Below, in pieces: positions 1 through 5,227 of a stretch of DNA of 5,227 nt; within the stretch, counting starts at the first letter, position 1; the number at the start of each line of letters is the position of its first letter. A model generated the notes under the pieces. That model was not told the origin of the DNA, ran no database searches, and saw nothing but the letters and a program-made list of their open reading frames with translations. The stretch comes from Acidobacteriota bacterium (GTDB lineage Bacteria > Acidobacteriota > UBA4820 > DSQY01), in NCBI GenBank assembly GCA_021814085.1, contig JAKAJA010000150.1:1-5227 (forward strand), written 5' to 3'. A program made the translations under genes and the position numbers.

Positions 1-1
1 G

Positions 2-682
2 GCCTCGGGCGGGCTCAACCGGCGGGGCGAGACGGAGTGCCGCGTGCTGGACTACACAAAGGATCCGCCGCAGGAAGTGGCCCTGGCCCTCGATCCCGCC
101 AAAACCGTCCGGGAGAACGCCGAATCCCTCTTCCGGAAGGTCCAGAAGGGTCGCGCCCGACGGGCAGCAATAGATAAGTTCCGGCTCGCCATCGAGGAGG
201 AGCTCTCCATCCTCCCCCGTCAGCGCGCGGATCTCGATGCCTGCGCCGACCTCCGCCTCCTCTTCCCCGAGAGCGCGCGGGCGGCGAGGTCCCAAGCGCC
301 CCAGCGCCGGCGCACCCTGCCCCCGGGCGTGGCGGCCGTTGCTCTGCCCAAGGATTTCGTGGGCTATGCGGGGAAGAACGCCGAGGGTAACGATGCCGTG
401 AGCTTCCGCCTGGGACGAGGCGGCGATTTCTGGTTCCACGCGGAGGACTACGCGGGGTGCCACGTGGTCGTCCGCTGCCCGTCCAAGTTGGAGGATCTGC
501 CCTTCGACGTGGAGCAGGCCGCGGCCCTGTATGCCGCCGAGCACAGCGGTGCACCGCCCGGGAATCGCGTGGGGGTGGTGGTGAGCCGGTGCAAGTTTCT
601 GCGCCGGGTCCCGGGGGCTCCCGGGAGGGTCATGATGTCCACCCACCGCAGGGTTTTCGTTGACCTGCCGGGGGCTCGGTGA
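2..682 (+). CDS. NFACT/RqcH (Rqc2-like) family protein, C-terminal part, 5' truncated
   Basis: This frame is open from the window edge and ends at TGA 680-682, so only the C-terminal ~226 residues are visible. The first part carries the LDP..T..NA..LF.K..KGRAR segment (about nt 92-160), typical of the junction between the NFACT-N domain and the middle helical/coiled-coil domain. A short Arg/Pro-rich linker follows. Then comes an NFACT-R (DUF814) domain: GKNAEGND at nt 371-394, DFWFH at 425-439, and a GCHVVVR block just after it. Known bacterial members (RqcH) bind stalled 50S subunits and tRNA-Ala and add alanine tails in ribosome quality control. The NFACT-N part with the residues needed for tailing is outside the window, so activity cannot be judged. 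The LDP-to-GKN spacing (~93 residues) seems somewhat shorter than I recall for Firmicute RqcH. The usual PGSH motif reads AGCH here. Family assignment is firm; the exact role is inferred. Confidence 0.88.
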   Translation, partial: ASGGLNRRGETECRVLDYTKDPPQEVALALDPAKTVRENAESLFRKVQKGRARRAAIDKFRLAIEEELSILPRQRADLDACADLRLLFPESARAARSQAPQRRRTLPPGVAAVALPKDFVGYAGKNAEGNDAVSFRLGRGGDFWFHAEDYAGCHVVVRCPSKLEDLPFDVEQAAALYAAEHSGAPPGNRVGVVVSRCKFLRRVPGAPGRVMMSTHRRVFVDLPGAR

Positions 683-702
683 TATGTTTGACCCAACGGG
701 AT

Positions 703-710
703 GGGGAGGT
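703..710 (+). promoter_or_regulatory. Shine-Dalgarno for the binding-protein gene
   Basis: GGGGAGGT is a near-perfect anti-16S match. Its GGAGG core lies 5 nt before ATG 715 and 11 nt before ATG 721. It sits in the 32-nt gap after the NFACT stop. It rules out the longer GTG start at 679, which would place this site inside the coding sequence and put 12 polar residues before the signal peptide. I could not recognise a promoter in the same gap, so transcription may come from upstream or from within the NFACT gene. Confidence 0.75.
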
Positions 711-714
711 GTCG

Positions 715-1635
715 ATGCGCATGCGCGTTAAAGCCGTTGCATTCGGGCTGGTTCTGTCGCTGGCCGTCACCGCGCGGGCCTATGCGGCGGGCGTGTTCAT
801 CGTGTCCTACAAGGGCGTAGAAGCCTTCGAGAGCGCCAAGGCGGGCTTCATCCAGATGGCCTATGGCGTCCAACTTCCCGGGTTCAATCCAAAGGCCGTC
901 GAGCTCGATGGCACGGCGGCCGACGACACGGCCCTCTCGGCTCTCGCGGGACAGGCCCCCTCCCTCGTCTTCGCCATCGGGGCTACGGCGGCCAAGAAGG
1001 TCCGCAAGGCCATGCCCGATGTATGGATCGTGTATGGGATGATCTATTACCCCGAGGCGGAGGGGCTGGCCCAAGACCCCAAGATGGTGGGGGTGGCTTC
1101 CCTGGGGCCCGCCAAGGGGCTGGCCACCGCCATCAAGGCCCTCACGCGCGCCAAGTCCATGGTGATCCTCCATGCCTCGGCCGAGTCCCAGGCCGTGCCC
1201 GCCATCATGGACCGCCTGAAGGCGGAGGGGTTCGACGTGCAGTCCAAGGTCGTGGCGAGTCCCTCCGATCTACAGGGCGCCTTCGACAGCGTCAAGGAGC
1301 AGGCCAAGATCCTTCTCCTCCTGCCCGATTCGCTGACGGCCAACCAGGACGCCATGCGGTTCATCGTCTCGCAGTGTGTCGCCGCGGGCATCCTTCCCGT
1401 GGGCCTGGCCGAGCCGCTCGTTTCCAGCGGGGCACTCCTGGCCGCCTTCTATCCCCCCGAGTCCGTGGGGAATCAGGCCGCCCGGGTGGCCTCCGAGGTA
1501 CTGAAGTCGGGCAGCCCGCCCTCCGAGAAGATTCTCACGCCCCCCGATATCAACACGGCGGTGAACAAGAGCACCGCCCAGGCCTTGAAGATCCAGATTC
1601 CCAAGACCATGCGCGTGGAGGTCACCTATGAGTAA
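715..1635 (+). CDS. ABC-type substrate-binding protein, PF04392 (DUF534/TrpX-like) family, periplasmic
   Basis: The 306-residue product begins with a Sec signal peptide: basic MRMRVK, a hydrophobic core at residues 7-19, and an ARAYA|AG cleavage site near residue 24. There is no lipobox cysteine, so the mature protein should be soluble in the periplasm. The body follows the two-lobe type I binding-protein pattern of PF04392: SLVFAIGATAAKKV in the first lobe, VGVASL, MVILHAS, ILLLLPDSLTAN, AGILPVGLAEPLVSSGALLAAF, and the family-typical ending VNKSTAQALKIQIP. Known relatives bind small molecules; TrpX-type members are linked to tryptophan uptake. The ligand cannot be read from sequence. No ABC permease or ATPase gene is adjacent in this window. 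Instead, the stop overlaps the start of a chemoreceptor by 8 nt, which suggests a sensory rather than transport role. ATG 721 is a possible alternative start with little effect on the product. Confidence 0.87.
   Translation: MRMRVKAVAFGLVLSLAVTARAYAAGVFIVSYKGVEAFESAKAGFIQMAYGVQLPGFNPKAVELDGTAADDTALSALAGQAPSLVFAIGATAAKKVRKAMPDVWIVYGMIYYPEAEGLAQDPKMVGVASLGPAKGLATAIKALTRAKSMVILHASAESQAVPAIMDRLKAEGFDVQSKVVASPSDLQGAFDSVKEQAKILLLLPDSLTANQDAMRFIVSQCVAAGILPVGLAEPLVSSGALLAAFYPPESVGNQAARVASEVLKSGSPPSEKILTPPDINTAVNKSTAQALKIQIPKTMRVEVTYE
1617..1622 (+). promoter_or_regulatory. Shine-Dalgarno for the chemoreceptor gene, inside the preceding gene
   Basis: GGAGGT lies 5 nt before ATG 1628, within the last codons of the binding-protein gene. 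It supports ATG 1628 as the true receptor start. The two genes overlap by 8 nt (1628-1635), so their translation is probably coupled. Confidence 0.7.
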
Positions 1636-3784
1636 TGGCCTGGCGGGGCGCTTCATGGCCCCGCTGAGGGGGAGCATTCGGGCGCAGATCCTCGTGATCC
1701 TGCTGAGCATGCTCTTCCTGGGCTCACTCGTGCAGGGCGTGGTCTTTTACTTCCAGGCCCGTTCCGTATCCATCGGCCAGATGCGCGACTCCTATCGGGG
1801 ACTCGCCCTGCAGGTTTCCGCCCTGAGCGCCTACAACATGCAGTTCAACAAATCGGGGCTGAAGGAAACCATTCAGGACATGGCGGGAACCGATTCCAAC
1901 CTCCTGTGGGTGGAGTTCGCCGACGCCTCGAACAAGGTCCTCCAGGCGGGCGGGGCCCTCAAAGAGCGGCCCTTCGCCCAGCCCGAGAAGGTCGTCACCG
2001 GCGTCCTCGTGAGCCAGATCAGCACCCCCGCGGGGGCGGGCCTTCTCATCCGCGCTCCCATCCAGGCCGCCGTGGCCGCGACGGGGGGCGGGCTGGGCGA
2101 GATGGGGCTCGAAACCCAGGCCCAGGCGCCGGCACAGGCCAAGGTCATCGGTGAACTGCGCCTGGCCGTGAGCCTCAAGCCCCTTGCGGCCCTCCTCCGC
2201 GGCTACGCCACCTCGGGCAGCCTCACCATCCTCTTCACCATGATCGTGGGCGCGCTCGTGTCCGTCGCGGTCACGCGCTACCTTACAAAGCCCCTCTACC
2301 AGCTCACGCAGTACGCCGGCCTCATCGCCTCGGGCAGCCTCACCTCCTTCAAGGGCGACGTGAACCGGAAGGACGAGCTGGGCCGCCTCGTGGCCTCCTT
2401 CCAAACCATGTCGGGCAACCTGGCGGCCATCATCAGAGAGATCCGGGAGGCCTTCCAGCGCGTGGAGGATGGCACCCAGGCCGTCCGGAAGAACCTCGCC
2501 CTCACCCTCGGGAACTCCAAGGAGCACGATGTGGCGGCCCAGAGGGTCACGGAGCAGGTGGGCCAGATTCAGAAGGCCGTCGGGGAGGTCACCCACCTCA
2601 TGGAAGGCCTGTCGGGCCTGGCCGAGGAAGTGAGCTCGTCGGTCCTCGAGATGATCGCCAGCATCGAGGAGATCGCGGGGCACACGGACGGGCTCACGGA
2701 GGCCGTGAACACCGTGGCCTCGACCCTCACGCAGAACGTGGCCGCCATCCGCGAGATCGATGCCTCCGCGGAGAACCTGAACCGATTCGTGGAGGAGACC
2801 TCTTCCTCCATGACGGAGATGGAGGCCAGCATCCGCCAGATCGAGGAAAACGCCGTGGCGACCCGGAAAGCCACGGAGCAGGTGGCCGAGGAGGCGGAGG
2901 CGGGCACGCGGGCCATGGAGCATGCGGGGGCGAGCATCCAGAAGCTGCAGGCCTCCTTCGAGTCGACGCACGACGTCATGCGCGCTCTGGGCCAGCGCAG
3001 CGAAGAGGTGGGCAACATCCTCTCCGTCATCGACGAGGTCATGGAACAGACGCACCTCCTCGCCCTCAACGCCGCCATCATCGCCGCCCAGGCGGGGGAG
3101 CACGGCAAATCCTTCGCCGTGGTGGCGGGAGAGATCAAGGAATTGGCGGGAAAGACCTCCGTCTCCACCCGGGAGATCGCCGGCCTCATCGACGCCGTCC
3201 AGCGCGATGTGCACCAAGCGGTGGAAGCGGTGGATGGCCAGCGGGCCATCGTGGACCAGACCGTGGCCGTCTCTCACGAGACCCGGCAGGTGTTCGGCCG
3301 CATCCAGGGGGCCGTCCGGCCCTCGCTGCGCATGGTTCAGGAAATCGCGAGGAACACCGCCGAGCAGGCCCGGGGGGCCGCCGGTATCGTGAAGGCCACC
3401 CAGCAGCTCAGCGATCTCGCCCACCACCTGCGGCGGGGCACGAGCGAACAGACCGCCGGCAGCGAGCAGATCCTCGAGACCGTGGGGCGCATGCGCGTCC
3501 TGGCCGAGGAAGTGAGGCGCGCCACGGGCGAGCAGGGAGAGGGCTCGGCCCTCATTCGCCAGGCCATGGACCGCCTCACGGGAGCCGTGGCCGAGGTCAT
3601 GGGCCAGACGCAGGCCCAGACCAAGGCGGGCAAGGAAGTGGAGCGGACGATGGAATCCTTCCGCTCCGCCAACCGGGCCAGCGTGATGAGCATCCAGGAG
3701 GCTTCGGAGCAGGTGGAATCCCTCGCCCAGCGCGCCGAGGAGGTCGGGCGCGGCATGGGCCGGTTCCGCACCGAGGGGGACTGA
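1628..3784 (+). CDS. methyl-accepting chemotaxis protein (transmembrane, HAMP, long signalling domain)
   Basis: This 718-residue receptor has a first membrane span at about residues 20-42 and a periplasmic domain at 43-194. That domain is PDC/Cache-sized and contains an Ala/Gln/Gly-rich loop near 147-171. A second span at ~196-217 leads into a HAMP domain (~218-270, with TKPLYQLTQYAGLIASG). The remainder is an antiparallel coiled-coil signalling domain. The hairpin tip at about 473-507 contains THLLALNAA, AAQAGEHGK and SFAVVAGEIKELA, diagnostic of MCPs; it binds CheW/CheA. Both arms exceed 200 residues, far longer than the E. coli Tsr type, and show a 28-residue periodicity. Glu/Gln pairs such as EEIA, EETSSS and TSEQ are candidate methylation sites, but the sites cannot be fixed by eye. 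There is no C-terminal NWETF-like CheR/CheB tether. Its place between a binding protein and cheW suggests indirect sensing of a bound ligand. The stimulus is unknown. Confidence 0.95.
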   Translation: MSNGLAGRFMAPLRGSIRAQILVILLSMLFLGSLVQGVVFYFQARSVSIGQMRDSYRGLALQVSALSAYNMQFNKSGLKETIQDMAGTDSNLLWVEFADASNKVLQAGGALKERPFAQPEKVVTGVLVSQISTPAGAGLLIRAPIQAAVAATGGGLGEMGLETQAQAPAQAKVIGELRLAVSLKPLAALLRGYATSGSLTILFTMIVGALVSVAVTRYLTKPLYQLTQYAGLIASGSLTSFKGDVNRKDELGRLVASFQTMSGNLAAIIREIREAFQRVEDGTQAVRKNLALTLGNSKEHDVAAQRVTEQVGQIQKAVGEVTHLMEGLSGLAEEVSSSVLEMIASIEEIAGHTDGLTEAVNTVASTLTQNVAAIREIDASAENLNRFVEETSSSMTEMEASIRQIEENAVATRKATEQVAEEAEAGTRAMEHAGASIQKLQASFESTHDVMRALGQRSEEVGNILSVIDEVMEQTHLLALNAAIIAAQAGEHGKSFAVVAGEIKELAGKTSVSTREIAGLIDAVQRDVHQAVEAVDGQRAIVDQTVAVSHETRQVFGRIQGAVRPSLRMVQEIARNTAEQARGAAGIVKATQQLSDLAHHLRRGTSEQTAGSEQILETVGRMRVLAEEVRRATGEQGEGSALIRQAMDRLTGAVAEVMGQTQAQTKAGKEVERTMESFRSANRASVMSIQEASEQVESLAQRAEEVGRGMGRFRTEGD
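2540..2854 (+). repeat. 28-residue periodic motif, N-terminal arm of the chemoreceptor
   Basis: Related short motifs recur every 28 residues (four heptads): AVGEV at 317-321, SIEEI at 345-349, AIREI at 373-377 and SIRQI at 401-405. The clearest pair is residues 333-353 against 389-409. They share EE.SSS...EM.ASI..IE at a shift of exactly 56 residues. This is a protein-level repeat with diverged DNA. It suggests that the arm grew by duplication of four-heptad units. Confidence 0.6.
3044..3148 (+). other. chemoreceptor hairpin tip (CheW/CheA and trimer contact region)
   Basis: Codons 473-507 encode the highly conserved U-turn. By my ungapped hand alignment, residue n here equals Tsr residue n minus 100. 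N481, E491, K494 and V498 match Tsr N381, E391, R394 and V398, so the face that binds CheW and CheA looks intact. Several trimer-contact positions differ: E473 for F373, H476 for N376, I485 for E385, Q488 for R388. S495 replaces the Gly at 395. Confidence 0.75.
3272..3721 (+). repeat. 28-residue periodic T-x-E-Q-x-x-G motif, C-terminal arm of the chemoreceptor
   Basis: TAEQARG (577), TSEQTAG (605) and TGEQGEG (633) are spaced by exactly 28 residues, each followed by Ile four residues after the Gly. Weaker copies fall in register at 549 (SHET) and 661 (TQAQ), and a possible one at 689. The T-x-E-Q pairs resemble adaptation-site contexts of MCPs and may be methylatable, which is inferred only. 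Confidence 0.65.
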
Positions 3785-3785
3785 G

Positions 3786-4313
3786 GTGGCCCAGTTCGCG
3801 AGCCTCTTTCAATTCAAGAAGGAGCGCATCCAGGAGAGCGCCGACAGGCTCTTCCTCGGCTTTGCGGCGGGGACGCAGGCCTACGCCCTGGAGGTGTCCT
3901 CGGTTCGCGAGATCCTCCGCATTCCCAAGATCACCTCACTGCCCAAGGTCCCAAGCTTCGTGAAGGGGGTCATCGACCTGCGAGGTGCCATCCTCCCGGT
4001 CCTCGACCTCCGGGAACGCCTCGGCCTGGGCACGGTGGACCCCAAGAAGGGGCGGGTCGTGGTCATGCTACCCGGGGGGAGTCAGGCCCTGGGGCTCCTC
4101 GTGGATTCGGCCACGGAGGTGTTTTCGGCGCCACCGGAGGATGTGCTCCCCCCCCCGGAGGCCCTCCGGAGGCCCCAATTGACCTTCATCGAGGCGTTGC
4201 TCCGGACCCCGGCCCAGCTCTACCTCCTCCTCAAGCCCGATACCCTCCTCACCCCCAAGGAGTTCGAGGCCCTGGAGTCCCACGCCTGGTCCGGTTCCAG
4301 AACGGCCCCATGA
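3786..4313 (+). CDS. cheW: CheW-like chemotaxis coupling protein
   Basis: The 175-residue product is a single CheW domain (about residues 20-162) behind a short charged N-terminal extension. Diagnostic blocks are FLGFAAGTQAYALEVSSVREILR (first subdomain, about 23-45), LPKVPSFVKGVIDLRG (52-67, with the conserved Arg66) and ILPVLDLRERLGL (69-81). The second barrel follows (VVVMLPG, LGLLVDSATEVF) with a typical end, QLYLLLKPDTLLTPKE. CheW links receptors to the kinase CheA in the cytoplasm. The GTG start is one base after the MCP stop and has a GAGGGGGA site at 3773-3780, 5 nt upstream. There is no nearby in-frame ATG. Sitting directly behind an MCP, it is probably a dedicated coupler for that receptor. 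Codons around residues 121-124 contain a run of nine C residues. The frame is intact, because the CheW fold continues correctly after it. Confidence 0.93.
   Translation: MAQFASLFQFKKERIQESADRLFLGFAAGTQAYALEVSSVREILRIPKITSLPKVPSFVKGVIDLRGAILPVLDLRERLGLGTVDPKKGRVVVMLPGGSQALGLLVDSATEVFSAPPEDVLPPPEALRRPQLTFIEALLRTPAQLYLLLKPDTLLTPKEFEALESHAWSGSRTAP
4148..4156 (+). repeat. nine-C homopolymer tract within cheW
   Basis: Nine consecutive C residues encode the end of a Leu codon and a Pro-Pro-Pro stretch. CCGGAGG-C-CCTCCGG (4155-4169), a short perfect inverted repeat, begins inside the tract. Such tracts are prone to slippage during replication and to length miscalls in sequencing. A length change would frameshift the last third of CheW. 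Confidence 0.85.
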
Positions 4314-4966
4314 CCTCCCCGTCCGACCTTATGGCCCGCATCGAAGGGAGCCTGCTCGATCCCAGGCTGACCCCCGCGGAGGCCGTGGCGCGCCTCCGTT
4401 CCTGGGAGGACCTGGGACTGGTCCACGTCATAGCCCCTCCCGGGCTCCTGGCGGTCCTCGAACCGGAGACGCACCCGGGCGTGTCCTTCGCCGGGGCCGT
4501 GGCCTTCCCCTCGGGGGGTTCCACCCTGGCCAACAAGCGGATGGAACTCCTGGAGTGCGTCCGCTTGGGCGCCAAGGCGGCCACGGCCGTCCTGAGCCCC
4601 TCCCTGGTGCTCTCTTCAGCTGTGTCGGCCCTCGAAAAGGAAATGGCGGCTCTCCTGTCCACCGCGCCCGAACTCCAAGTTCGTTTCCTGGTGGACGTTG
4701 CGCGGGTTCCAGAAGGTCCCATGACCCTCTTGCTCCGCCTGCTCAAGGCCTGCAGGCCTTCCCATCTGGTGCCAGCGGACGGCGTCTACTCGGCTCCCTG
4801 CGGACCCGTGGAGGTGGCCAGGCTTCGGGCCCGACTGCCCCGCAAGGTGCGGGTCATGGCCCTCGCCGATCCGAACGGACCCAACGAAGCCTCCGCCTAT
4901 CTCGACTCGGGCGCCGACATGCTCTGCACGGCAAATCCCGAGTGCCTTGTGGGGGCCGTCCCGTGA
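4310..4966 (+). CDS. DeoC-like (deoxyribose-phosphate aldolase fold) protein lacking catalytic residues
   Basis: The 218-residue product matches the short bacterial DeoC length and aligns by eye along most of it. IEGSLLDPRLTP (11-22) corresponds to the family's I.HTLL.P..T start, and AVAFPSGGSTLANK (63-76) to the VGFP.G....VK block. LECVRLGAKAATAVLS (81-96) corresponds to the GADEIDMVIN strand, VRFLVDVARV (124-133) to the KVILET strand, and SHLVPADGV (151-159) to DFVKTSTGF. The final barrel strands are VRVMALADPNG and GADMLCTANPE. DeoC makes a Schiff base through a lysine in KTSTG, aided by another lysine and an aspartate. Here these positions are Val154, Met183 and Thr92. The Gly-rich phosphate-binding loops are also altered, so aldolase activity is unlikely. 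The start overlaps the cheW stop by 4 nt (ATGA) with no clear Shine-Dalgarno, implying coupling. ATG 4331 is an alternative start. The role is unknown: a TIM-barrel pseudoenzyme or ligand binder is inferred. Confidence 0.68.
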   Translation: MTSPSDLMARIEGSLLDPRLTPAEAVARLRSWEDLGLVHVIAPPGLLAVLEPETHPGVSFAGAVAFPSGGSTLANKRMELLECVRLGAKAATAVLSPSLVLSSAVSALEKEMAALLSTAPELQVRFLVDVARVPEGPMTLLLRLLKACRPSHLVPADGVYSAPCGPVEVARLRARLPRKVRVMALADPNGPNEASAYLDSGADMLCTANPECLVGAVP

Positions 4967-5227
4967 GCCCCCGAACGAAACGCTGGCTCACCTGGACCAT
5001 CAGCCTGGGCCTGACGGCCGGCCTCCTCTACTACTTCCTGCGCAGCATCGACCTCCATCAGGTGTGGGCCGAGATCCGTGTGGCCTCCTCCAACGGCACC
5101 TCCGCCCGGTACCTCCTCCTGGCGACCCTGCTGGAGATCCTCTCCATCTTCCTGAGGGCCTACCGCTGGCGGTACATGATCCGCGCCGTGAAGTCGCCCA
5201 TCCCCTTCGCGCCCGTTCTCAAGGCCA
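4963..5227 (+). CDS. UPF0104 / LPG-synthase-TM flippase-like membrane protein, N-terminal part, 3' truncated
   Basis: A frame opens at GTG 4963, overlapping the previous stop by 4 nt (GTGA), and remains open to the window edge for 88 codons. The first span (about residues 8-25) ends in LLYYFLRSIDLHQVW. After a short amphipathic segment, a second hydrophobic segment runs into FLRAYRWRYMI, followed by a Pro-containing loop and a third segment beginning at FAPVLKA. This arrangement (YYFLR.IDL..VW, then LRA.RWR) is characteristic of the N-terminus of UPF0104/PF03706 proteins. These are multi-pass inner-membrane proteins related to the MprF flippase domain and implicated in lipid or lipid-linked substrate flipping or glycolipid pathways. 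No strong Shine-Dalgarno is visible (only a G-run at 4951-4955), so translational coupling is likely. The rest of the protein is outside the window. It may be a separate function sharing the transcript. Confidence 0.75.
   Translation, partial: MSPRTKRWLTWTISLGLTAGLLYYFLRSIDLHQVWAEIRVASSNGTSARYLLLATLLEILSIFLRAYRWRYMIRAVKSPIPFAPVLKA

Noticed and set aside
610..625. CCCGGG-GGCT-CCCGGG inverted repeat as a terminator
   Set aside because: It lies inside the NFACT coding sequence, encodes a Pro-Gly-Ala-Pro-Gly turn, and has no following T run. It is a chance palindrome in GC-rich DNA.
679..714. GTG 679 as the start of the binding-protein gene (GTGA overlap with the NFACT stop)
   Set aside because: The strong Shine-Dalgarno at 703-710 would lie inside the coding sequence, and the extra 12 residues are polar and precede a complete signal peptide. 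ATG 715 fits better.
683..714. Promoter in the gap between the NFACT and binding-protein genes
   Set aside because: Only 32 nt are available, and I could see no convincing -35/-10 pair apart from the Shine-Dalgarno.
448..1173. Minus-strand open frame spanning the NFACT end and the binding-protein start
   Set aside because: It runs through two well-supported + strand genes and the gap between them. The product has no domain, and its existence is explained by low stop-codon frequency in GC-rich DNA.
1724..3427. Long open frame on the minus strand across the chemoreceptor gene (about 567 codons)
   Set aside because: It is an antisense shadow of a GC-rich gene: the translation is dominated by Gly, Leu, His, Asp and Arg with no recognisable domain, while the + strand frame is an unmistakable MCP.
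4310..4966. Annotating this gene as functional deoC (deoxyribose-phosphate aldolase)
   Set aside because: The reactive lysine, the second lysine, the catalytic aspartate and the phosphate loops are all replaced, so only the fold relationship is supported.

Overview
The window is a densely coding stretch from a GC-rich bacterium. All recognised genes lie on the + strand. It looks Gram-negative: there is a signal-peptide-bearing type I periplasmic binding protein with no lipobox, next to a two-membrane-span chemoreceptor with a periplasmic domain. The receptor tip variant (IIAAQAGEHGK in place of VEAARAGEQGR) is one I associate from memory with Deltaproteobacteria-type lineages (Myxococcota, Desulfobacterota). 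An Acidobacteriota origin is also possible. No ribosomal RNA or other phylogenetic marker is present, so this placement is weak.

Layout: (1) 2-682, the 3' end of an NFACT/RqcH-family gene whose 5' part lies outside the window. (2) 715-1635, a secreted substrate-binding protein of the PF04392 (DUF534/TrpX-like) family. (3) 1628-3784, a 718-residue methyl-accepting chemotaxis protein with TM-periplasmic-TM-HAMP-signalling architecture and very long cytoplasmic arms. (4) 3786-4313, a CheW-type coupling protein. (5) 4310-4966, a protein that aligns along its length with deoxyribose-phosphate aldolase (DeoC) but lacks the catalytic residues. (6) 4963-5227, the 5' end of a UPF0104/LPG-synthase-TM (flippase-like) membrane protein, cut off by the window end.

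Genes 2 to 6 overlap or nearly abut: 8-nt overlap, 1-nt gap, 4-nt ATGA overlap, 4-nt GTGA overlap. They are very probably one translationally coupled transcript, perhaps continuing from gene 1 because only 32 nt separate it from gene 2. There is no intergenic stretch longer than this gap, and I see no terminator, RNA gene, CRISPR array or mobile element.

The likely biology is a compact sensory unit. The periplasmic binding protein captures a small ligand and may present it to the receptor encoded with it, which signals through its dedicated CheW to a CheA located elsewhere. No ABC permease or ATPase, CheA, CheR, CheB or CheY is present here. The most unusual member is the DeoC-like protein without its Schiff-base lysine, placed directly after cheW. 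It is a candidate pseudoenzyme or ligand-binding accessory of the chemosensory unit.
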